Of a stretch of 64,000 nt of DNA, positions 45,392 to 57,300 are shown piece after piece; positions within the stretch are counted from its first letter, which is position 1; the number at the start of each line of letters is the position of its first letter. The notes under the pieces were generated by a model. That model worked only from the letters and a program-made list of their open reading frames with translations, did no database searches and was not told the DNA's origin. Origin of the DNA: Gordius sp. MW1 (taxonomy: Eukaryota; Nematomorpha; Gordioida; Gordea; Gordiidae); the NCBI GenBank assembly GCA_964036665.1, contig OZ038528.1:20509245-20573244 (forward strand), written 5' to 3'. Position numbers and translations under genes: made by a program.

Positions 45392-48300
45392 CTTATGTGT
45401 AAGAAACATTAAGATAGAACATCATCATTAAAAAAGGACATTTTAACTTATATAAAAATATGCCCATCTAAATTAACGGGTAATACAAAATATAAGTTTA
45501 TAAATAGTTTACGCAATTTCATACAATTCTTTAATAAAATTACTTTTATCTCTACATATATGAAACATCTCAAACAAGCCATTCTAAAAAACATATACAT
45601 ATTAGTTTTTGGACAACATAGAGCTAACGATAAAGAGACTTGTTTTTTTCTCTGAGTGATAACTTGTAACTTTAAGGTAATCAGATAATTCACAAAATAT
45701 GTTAGACGGCATAGGATTTTATAACACTTACATTAAAAATTTTAATATTTAAGCAGAAGGCTTCACAGTTTTTGGACATTTTTATGAGCTAGACAAGACA
45801 CAAGAATTGTGCACTCTATCTCAAAACAATTATTTTGCCTACATTCTACGAACATTTAGCCAAACAAGCAGTTATACGTGTCTTTTCCGGAGTATAATGG
45901 TTGGTCTAAGCGCAAACCCTCATCCAGTTTTTTGACGAACTCTGTTCCTAACTCAATTCCAGGGTACGGTGTGGATCCAAGTGAGAATAGCTCCCATAAA
46001 ACTACGCCAAACGACCATCTTCAAAGATGTAATAAACTATAAGCACTGCTTTTAATTGTTCATATAAAATCGTATGACACTTATGGTTTTGCTATTTCTC
46101 GCAACTTTTTATAATTTGGATACTTAACATTTTAAATAAAGTAACCTAGATTTCTTCTGTGAATTATATTTATCCTAGTTTTTACTTCGTTTATTTATGG
46201 TGTAATTCAGATATAATGAATACACTTTAAAAACTATACAAGAGCTATTAATCTGTGTTCAACATAGGTTTGTTCAAACTAACTATAAAACTTCTTCATT
46301 AGTACATTTATATTTTTCAAATAATAGCCACATTAATGGTTAATTATAATTACGAAACTAGTTAAAGTTACTTTCATAAGGGGGCGTTCGTGATGACGCG
46401 CGAAGCGAAAAAAGCGAAGTTAATTTTTAGGTTAATTTATCAAACTCTTCATTTTCTTTATTAATATCTTCATATTCACCGTGAAATTTATCATATATCA
46501 ATAGTATTCATTGATAAGATCTTAATTTCTATAAACATATACAATTATATAAAAAATACATACATACCAAATTCAATTATTTAAACATCGCGCGAAAGTA
46601 CAAAATGATTTGGATATCTTATTTTCGTTCGCTTTTTGCCGCGGGCGAAAATAATCGTCTGCGTTTTTACTATGAACGCCTCCTATTTACAATTGTTATT
46701 TACGTGATAAATATGATAAATTTCACGATGAATATAAAGACATTAATAAAAAAATGAAGTGTTTGATAAATAAGCCCAAAAATAACTTCGCTTTTTTTCG
46801 CTTCGCGCGTCATCACGAACGCCCCCCCGGAAGGCTATTTAAGGAGTTAGGGAGAAGCAGTGCCCCCCTCTCCCACCAAATATGGTTAGAGATGTATATC
46901 ACGTATATACAATCAAATTTAATAATTCCTTATGCATTTAATATTACAATTGCTTATACTACCCACAACTATTAATAAAGTAAATAAGCCCTAACTCAAA
47001 CTCTTACCAATATTTGTTTTATTAATATTCTTGAATGTTGACTTACACATCACTTTTAATGGTGTAAACGTTATCTTTCAACGATTCGATGGCCATCCAC
47101 TTAATGGGAACCGGGCTCTAGAAAAGTAATAATAGTGTTTTTTTTTGAAAATATCAAATATATGTTACAAAATAATTCTTCAAGGTTGTGCTTGAATCAT
47201 GACATTTTTAATTTAAGGAAAAGTTTGTTAGGAATTTGTTTTATAGCATTAAATAACTATTATTACTCCTAGTAAATAATAAGTTATTCCTAACACCGGT
47301 GCTATAGCTATACATAGATTGAAATTGGATTAGCATTAAAGCATATATTTATATAAAAACTTAAAATCCCTTCTCTGTCAACATCTTTTTAAGACATAGA
47401 AATTCAGAAAGCTGCTAAGATTTTCTTTAAGTTTTAACTAAAATAAAAAATCGTATAAATTATATTAATAGCATTTTTATTTCGTAAATTCTAAACATAT
47501 AACTACAATAGCTTCAGACTAATTTTTATTGACGAATTCATTTGCGTCAATTAGCTCAGCTGGTTGACAATATTTTATTATCATTTATTTATCTTAATTT
47601 AAATTCCATTTTTAGTAATTAAAGATAATATTATAAAAAAATATAATATAATCACGTTTGTGACTTACGTCCGTTTTCTTAACGTATTGTAAATGCTGAT
47701 ATACATCTTTGGATAATCCAAAATCGCAGATTTTAGCTATATTATTGTGATCGAGAAGTATGTTTCGACAAGCCAAATCTCGGTGTATGCACTAATTTGA
47801 AATTCCGAAAAAGTACAATAACAAAAATGGCTATAGCCGGCATTAATTACAATGAACATTATTTAAACAACCATGAGTGTAGTCAGTGGGAGCAGCCCCG
47901 AACTCATATTATAGATTTTAGGGTGCCCTATCAACTCGCCGAAAACCATCTCGCCGAATTTAATGTCCTCCGGTTAAAAAAGGTCCCCGGACCATCTTTA
48001 ACTGGGGGACATTAAATTCGGCGAGATGGTTTTCGGCAAGTTGACGGGCCACCAGATTTTAGATTTCAATTATTACCAAACTTTTTGTAATACTTTCAAA
48101 TTTTTAAAAAAATACGTTTACAAATAATAAAATGTGTTCCTAACTGGTTTTATGGGTAAAAGCTAGAAAATTAGAAAAGGGGGAAGATGTGAACCAATTA
48201 ATAATTTAAAAGTTCTTTAAAAGTGTGTTTTTAATTAAAATATCGCCTAAAATGTAAAATCTGCTTTTATTTACGTTTTTAGAAGCTAAATATTCCATGC

Positions 48301-51300
48301 CTTTGGAGATTTGATAGGCGTAACACATTAACGTTTCGTAATTAAGGGTTTCTAGCGTTCGACACTCGCAAGAATTTGCACTGAAATCAGTCTCTGAATA
48401 ACATTTATCTTCTTCTAAGGTATAATATAATTTAAAGCATAAATTAAATCAAATAGTGTCTATAATTATATATTTAAACAGTTTTTAATTAAACATTTAT
48501 AATATAAATAGTAAACAAAAATTTATTGTTAAAATAAGAATTACATATAAGTAACGTAAATATAATAAAAAAACTGAAGATTATAAATTAAATCATTTTT
48601 TCAAGACATTTTAGGGATGGACATCTGCCAAACTCTAAACCAAAGATGTAAAGAATATAACTATGATTTTTAAAAATTATCTACATTTTTAAGAAAATTT
48701 GGCAACACTCATGCCCGTAGTTATTAATATATTTCTATAGATATTGTCATGGCGCCAGAAAAATTTCTTTCCTCATAAAATCAACAAATTTTTATGTTTA
48801 AAGAATTGTTTTAACTCATAATATTAAAATGTAAGTTTAATTATTTTTTCTACATAAAGACTTAAATATAAAAAATACAGTTCTTATTTACCAACAGAAA
48901 CTGGCAATCGATTAGAATCGACGATTGCATAGTTTGTTAAAGAAATCGTATGAGAGTTGATAACTAATTGAGTCGATTTTTTCTGTAGCGTGTCTGTTGG
49001 AACGGAGACATTTATTACGTTATCTACATCTATATAATATCAAATTTAATTATAATAATTAAGTTGTCAATGAAGGTTTGTAAATTTAATTCTTTTTAAT
49101 ATCTTTCCTAAATTTGTTCATAAATAAAATTCAATGAATCATTTTGTTCGCTTCTGTACATTAGACGATTGACCTGTTAGGTCGAAACCAATTAGGTTAG
49201 AGATTTATGTGCGAGTCGAATGAGCTCAACTGGAGAAAAAATCAACTGATAACCAAGTGATGAAAACCAATATGATAGATTTGCACATATGTTTATATTA
49301 GTTGTAACAAGTTCAATCTTGTCTTCATCAAGTAAATTTATGTGTTTTTTTCTAATCTTTATAACATTAATAGCTGTAATCTCAATTCATTGATCTTCAA
49401 ACTCAAGCTGTCCAATGTTCAAAGTATTTTATGTGCATATTTTTTGAATCTTTAGATTAGTCAATGTTAAAACAATGAATAAAAGGAATTACAATTAAAG
49501 CTCAAACCTATGGTTGACCTCACATCTGTCACCACAAATTATTACCTATTCATTGCATTAGTGAAGAAAAACCAAGTGATAACTAAGTGATGAAAACCAA
49601 TATTATTTGATAGATTTGCACATATGTTTATATTAGTTGTAACAAGTTCAATCTCGTCTTCATCAAGTAAATTTATGTGCTTTTTTCTAATCATTATAAT
49701 AGTATAGTTGTAATTTCAATTCATTCATTTTCAAACTCAAGCTGTCCAATGTTCAAAGTATTTTATGTGCATATTTTTTGAATCTAGATTAGTCAATGAT
49801 AAAACAATGAATTTTAAAAAGAATTACAATTAAAGCTCAAACCTATGGTTGACCTCACATCTGTCACCACAAAATATTACCTATTCATAGCATTAAATAT
49901 GTACCTTTTTTTAACATTATATCAAACATTGAATAAACGGATATTTCATATATTATAAGGCTTTTACTGAACTAATATTATTTATAAATCTACATAAATT
50001 GTTCAATATATAATATTTAAATTAAAAATATTACATTAAATACTGCTCTTTTACGGCTTGCTTACTAACTATTTATTAAGTGACAAATTATTACTAATTA
50101 TTAAATAATTAAAATATTTTTTGCTTTTTTTAATTTGTTAGACTAAGACTAACACACCCATTTGTATTCCAACCATAGATAATAATTTTTAGATAATAAT
50201 TTTTAAGGCATCGTATTGAACATTAGAGGATGTCAAGCACCAGCACGCCTAAGCACTTGCACAGCCAAATTCCTCTGTTGTTCAGGTCAAAATCCTAACA
50301 TGGATGGTAAAGGGGGTCAAAATGACCCCAAACATTAAATAGCTATAACTTGGTTGTATTAAGGCATAGTATCTAACTCATATCAGTAAATTAATATATT
50401 ACTTTGGGTATTCAAACAAATAATTTTAATTTTATATCCTAAATTAGTACAATTTTCAAAATTTTCCCCTATGGGATTAATTTGGCTCATAAAATTTTTT
50501 TCTATTTTAATTTCATAATTTTATTAATAATATTATATAAAATAAGGTTAGAACTATAAATACATACAATATGTCATAAGAAACCCTAAAAAAATAGAGA
50601 TGTCCAAACTTATGGAATTTTAGCCCTATGTTTTTAAAGTTAAAAAGTTACTACTGTTCTTAACCATTATTTTCTATTTTTGGACTTCAATTTAATTTTT
50701 TTGAATATAAATACATCATAGAAGGTTAGAATTGAGAATATGAAAAAAATCTAAATGTAAATTCTTAAAAAAAAAATTTAATCAGGCTCAATAGTAAATT
50801 TTGTGTAAAAATGAGAGTTCCTATAAGTTTTCCTAGTTTGTAAAATTATTTTAGATTAAAAGGGTTAAGTTTAAAATAGTCAATTTATAAATAGATATTG
50901 GTGTAAGTTCATGATTTTTTAAATTTGGCATAAAAAACATCATACAAATTAGAGTCCAAACTTAAGAAAGTCTTAACCCTTTGTTTTTTGAGACATAAAG
51001 TTTATATTGTTCTAAATCCATTTTTTTATAATTTTTCAACTTAGTTTTAAATTTAAATGACAATAATCCTTTTCATCAATACAAAAACCCTTAAAATAAA
51101 AAAATTTGTGTTTGCCCCTTCCTCAATAAACTTAAACAACTTTCGCCCCCCCCCCCCTATTTTAAAACCTGGCTACGCCCATGTTTCCAACACCTTCTGG
51201 GCTGGTATAAGGTGTGACCTTCTATGTTTTTGACTACTATATAATACAATATATGGTATTATATTTATTATATAATATTTAATGCAGGGTATTATTATCA

Positions 51301-54300
51301 TTGTATTGTACTATATTATTTATTATATTGCATTATATTTACTGTATTGCATTATATATATCTTGTATTATATTATATTTAATGTATTATAAAATGTTTC
51401 TTGTAGTTATTGTATCATATTATATTTATTGCATTATATTTATTATATAACTTATATTATATTTATTGTTTTGTATTATATAGAATTAATTTAATGTATT
51501 ATATATTATATTAAATCTATTGTATAATATTTATTGTATAATGTAATATATATTATATTGTATTTAATCTTTTGTACTTTATTTATTATATTGTATTATA
51601 TGTATTGTATTATATCATATTTATTTTATACTATATTATTTAAATTTCATTATGATTTATAGTCTAATATGTTGCAGTCACGTGTTTAAGAATCGCTAAG
51701 TGAAAAATCGTCTAATGTACCAGATTCATTTTGTTGATTACAAGTGCGCATTAAAATTATGTTAAAATCAGCATCTCACAATGTTAAATTTTACACCACT
51801 GAAGTTTCAAAAAAGGAGTTTACCTATTTTATGTTAGTAAATTTATTTTTAAAATACCAGTGTCATTGATGTTTGTATTTTGGTTGTTTGGTTCTTTAGG
51901 GACACTTGTGAGATCAAATTTGCTTCTTCCCTTAATTAAATGCTGTCTTAAGTTTCCATGGGCACAGTACTCCATAATAACCATGAAAGATTGAACTTCG
52001 AAATAATTTATAAGAAATAATTATAAGTTTATTATTAAAAGATGAATGAAATAAAAATTGTAAACATTTAAATATTTAGATCTTTAGTTATATTATATTT
52101 ACAAAAAGTAATGCCGTTTGCTGTAAAAAACGATTTGCGATTATCATAGGAAGCAAAGAAATTTTAATTTACAAAAATTACAAAATTGAGCCAGCTTACG
52201 AAGAAATTATAGGTGAAATCAGCTACATGATATATAATAAATTGAGTTAATAAATAAAAGGCGGTCATTTTGAAATAAGATAATACTTTAAAAATTAATA
52301 AGCACGCTCAATAAGAATTTAAATTTATTTACTGCAAATAGCTAGTTTTTTAGTTTAGTACTTTATTTAAAATAATTCAATTTTACGCATTAATTATTTT
52401 GATAAAAAAGTGAAATGTTTACTTTGTTCGGCACAGACAGAAGATACTCCTAACAAATTAACGAGATTTAAGTGTTTTCCTATGGTAATCATAATTTTAA
52501 ACTCCGATATTAAAGATAAAAGTTGGGCAGGATCCATGTTATTCTTTGGAATTTTGACCGCTACCCTTAATATGCTTTTGTCATTTTGGCCTAAACCTAT
52601 AGCCTGCGCTTCCATAACTCTACCAAATGCTCCTTCTCCTAAACAACGACCTATCAACATTTCGTGAAAAAGTATTAAAATAAAAAATAAATTTTATTTC
52701 AATTAGTATTTTATTAGCTATGCTATGACATTTAAATTTTAGTGTTATTTTAGGATGATATATCAAAAATAAATAAAATTTTGGACATATTATTAAATGT
52801 CATCCAAAAACATTATTATAATTATAACTACTAAAAAATTAAAATTAATTCAATTTTATATAAATAGAATAAATTTTTGTTTATTTATGTCAAAATAAAA
52901 TTAGAGTTACCGATTATTAAACGATTTCTTGGAAATTCCAATTCGGAGTCAAATTTAAAGTTATTATTTCCATCCAGCGATATTTTGGATTTTTTACATT
53001 TCACATCTCCATCAAATAAGGTTAGTTCACACATTTTTTCCAGGTTTGGAATTCTCTAAATAAAAAAATGATAAAAATTAAAAAAATGACTTCAAAATAA
53101 GTTAATTAATAAAATAAATAAATATAAATTTAATAAAAAATAATATAATTAATATTCTTACAATGTTAACGCATCGTCCGCTCAGATGTGCTTTTTTCTT
53201 GTTATTAGCGTAATTGAGTGTTACGAGTAAAACAACGAACAAAAAGAAAGAACCTAATGCCAATAGGAGGGACATTATTAATCCTAGGGCCAAAGTTTCA
53301 ACCGGTCTTTCGTGCAATTTTCCTAATATATTTAAAGATCAAAATTTATAATAAATCTTTTTTGAATTTATGCATTTTTTAAACAACTTTTCAAAACTAT
53401 TCAGTAAATATGAATTTATCTTGTTTTAGAGTTAGCCTTTAGTATCAAAATATTTATATTTGAAATCAATAATATTTCATTACTTTTTTCTGGAGCGATT
53501 TCTATGGTTTGTTCATCGAATCCTTCGCTATTTTCAGCCCTGCACGTTAGTTTGCCTTTTATGACAGAGTCAATCTCGACAGAACTTTTAATAATATGTC
53601 TATCTTCGGCTAAATCAATTTCTTGATTCGTTATATTCTAGCAAGGAAAATTGTTCAAATATTTATAAATTAAGATCCCTGTTTTTTAGTAAATATACCC
53701 AAGAGAAGGAGTGAGGATACGAATCGATTCCACTATGATCTTTGAGAACCAATGTTCTGGACTTATTTTTGCCTGCACTGATATTACAATACTCGTTCAA
53801 ATAAAGCAAGCCTTTGTTAGAATTCTGGAGGACCTGGGTTGACAAATTGTTTGAAAATTGGCAAAAATCTTCTAAAAACCAACTTATAACTGGGTGAGGA
53901 TAGCCCCAGGCTTGACAAATAAAGTTTCTAGAGGCACATACTGGAGACAAAGGGGGAAGGGGCACTAATATATTTTCACCGGATGAAGTGAGATTTAACA
54001 CTTGTGGTACGAATTTATTTTCTATTAAGCCCGACTGGTTTGATTCCTTTAAGGGATCTTTTTTCATTAAAATTATAAAATTATTTCCGAGAAAATTAAT
54101 AAATTATTCCATCTGTTGTGTAAAAGTATTAAGGAGCAAAATTGAAATATAAACTCAAATTTATTAATTTAAAAATAAAAATATGATATGATTAATGAGA
54201 ATAATTAAAAAATTTAATTTAATCACTGAAAACAACTTATACGAAAGTCAACTTACGACAACAAATGTGAAAAATGTTTACCATAAACTGTAACGTCCAT

Positions 54301-57300
54301 GGAAGCAACTCCAATTTTTCCAATATGATCTTTCACCATGCATTTATAAGTATTTTGATGTTTTTGATCGATATTGGTGATATTGAGGTTGGAAAATACT
54401 GTTTTCTTTTTCATTTGATTGGGCGCAGGCATATCTGTTTCGGACGATACAGATATTCTAATTGATGAATCACTCTAGAAAAATTTAATAAAAAAGTTGA
54501 AATTTAGGAAAAACTAGATAGGAAAAGTTAATTGATTTTTGACTCATCCTTGTGTCTAACTTGTTAATAAATTATTTAATAGGTATATAAAAAAGTATTA
54601 GTTTAATTTTGACATTTTTAATTATATAACTGAATATCGAATATAGGTATAATATATTTCATCATTTCTCATAGTGCATCCATGGGCGTAGCCAAGGGGG
54701 GGGGGCAGGGAGGGGCGGCTGCCCCCTCTAAATCCAATTTTTTTTTAAATTTATTAAAATTAAGGCTAAAATTTCAAAAAATGATTATTTTGCCCCTTCT
54801 TAAATCATTATTGCCCCCCTCTAATTTCAATGCTGGCTACGTGAGTGCATCTAAGCAGAGCGAATATGTGACTAAATTACCAACAGTCTTACATTATTTA
54901 AAAAACTTTTTTAGTTACAAGTCCTCCTTATTGTTTATGTGACCGAGAATTACTTTTGGATACACAATAATCAAATTTTAGTGTTGAATAAATATTAAAA
55001 CATTTTAATAGTTTCAAAACTTAAACACAAAAACATTAGGACAAAGTTGAATAATGAAATAACATATAAAATCTTATAATTGGATATTTTATGTTATATA
55101 AAATCTAAAAACTTGATCTTAAATTTATTTATCAAATTTGCATTAAATTACGAAATATTGATTATTAATCTTTTTATCCTCGATCCACCAAGATACGTCT
55201 ACTAAGTCATCGGCATTAATTTCCACTGAGCATTCCATGGAAAAGTTGGAATGCATAGGAATTCTTCCCTTATAACCACGTTTCTCTATTTTAGGCTTCG
55301 GGTCGAGGGTCATCCCTATTAATAATTGTAAAAATAAAAACAACAATTTTTTCATTTATTAATTCATATATTGACTATTACAAAATGTAGTCTTCAGAGA
55401 CCAGAAAAGCAACTGTAGTAAAATTAGAATTTCAGGCGGGCCTGAACGGGCAACAAGCTTCAAGCAATTCGGGCTTAATGGGATTTTTATAGTTTATTAT
55501 TTTGTTTTCGTGTGCTATTCTGTCATTTTTTATTTAAGTATATAATTCTAATAATCTCTGTCCCATTTAAACAAAAAACCGAAAATTGAATTTAAAATTT
55601 TGCCAAAATATAACAAAGTTATTTGCTAAAAATTAAAAAATTCATCATTTCAAATCCGACAATTTGGGCAGCTTTAATGATTCTGGCATGGCTTAGCTTA
55701 CACTTAAACGGGCCCGGACGGACAATTAAACTATTAAAAAGATCGGCCAGTTTAGGGCAGAAAAGATTAAATAAATCTGACCTATGGGTTTAAAATCATT
55801 TTTAAACAATAAACATTAATAGAAAGAGAAGGAGAGTAAATAAAGAGAGTATACTTATTTATCAAACAAAATATATACCCTTGTAGATCGCCATGTACAT
55901 CCTGCTTTGTGTAACATTTCCTCGCGTTACAACGCAATCATAAGCGCTGTGATATTTCATGTTAGGTGCCGAGATCCAAAATCCTCTTTTGGGATCAAAC
56001 GGGTGCCTGGCCATGTTAACTTTCCTCTTACTGATCAGCTCAACATTAGCGTCGCTGTATGTGGATTTGCATGGGAAGTAAAGTGGTTTATCTTTAACCA
56101 AAGTTATGTACACCATATTTTGGGGCATTTGTTCCCTAGCCGGAACTATCAAATGTTCCATATCTAAGTTTAAACCATACCAAAAAACATGTAAAGGCGA
56201 TCAACATAAGTTTTGTGGCGCTTTTTAATACATTTTTTAATGTGTTATTCAATAAAACTATTGCAAAAATGGCCAAGTTTTGGTTAAATTGTTGATATAA
56301 ATCTAAACAAGTCAAGTGCACACTAATTCTAGTTTTATCAATCGCATGTTTCATATCAAACAGGCACAGAATAAGTGAGAAATAAATCTTGGTTTATCTA
56401 AAACATATATTTTTGGAAAATTTTAAGTTAATTGTTTTAAATGATTGATGTTTTCGAGAAATTAATGCAATTTCAGCTTTAATGTAATACTCGATATTTA
56501 ACTGAAACAAAGGCACCGGGTCAAATTAGCAGAAAAAAAGAGCCAAATTGATCAGATTAAGATTGGTCAGGAGGGTTAGGGTTAGGGTTAGTGTTTTAGG
56601 TTAGGGTTAGGGTTATTTGCGCATCAAATTCCCTACCCATTTGAGATTTAATTCTAATATATTGATAATCTAAAAAAATATTTTTCTGCTATTTTTTCAT
56701 CATTCTGCTATTTTGACCACGATTCGAAACAAATATACCCATAACATAAACAAGGAATGACAAAGGTATCTGACTCCTTGCTCCCTTCCCCCGTCTTAGC
56801 GTCATTTTGCCCTCTCCTAAATCCAGCCCCAAACCCTCACACAAAAACATATATTTAAATTTTGTTCAAATATATATAAAAATTATGGAACAATAAATTA
56901 ATTTTTACCATTGGCAAATATGTAAATCTTTTTTGAGCACGTTTCCAAGTCACTTTCCTCGGCATATTTTGGAATTTTGGATTTTATATCACAGCACTGA
57001 TAAAATCCGGTATGAGTATAACGGAGTTTCAATAATTGAAGATTATTTACGTATATTTTGCTTCCATTTACAATTGTGGTTCGAGCTGCCTTATCATAGG
57101 GAATTATTGGGTAGAAGAAATCCTGAAACAATTATAACAATAAGATTATTTTTTAAGAATTTTTAAGCACCTGAAGATTAATATAATTAATGAATTTCAT
57201 TGCAAAAATTCTAATAGTTAATTAATTTAGATATAAGGGATTATATAACTTTCTTTTTACATTTGATTGGCCAATGTTCAACAAAAGAAATAATATTTAT

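Noticed and set aside
50174..51183. A 1 kb member of the CATGGGCGTAGCCA MITE family
   Set aside because: The right end is clear and ATTCCAAC/TTTCCAAC could be a duplication, but the proposed left end (CATAGATAAT) does not match the family terminus.
52410..52667. 85-codon plus-strand frame
   Set aside because: Antisense shadow of the kinase N-lobe exon.
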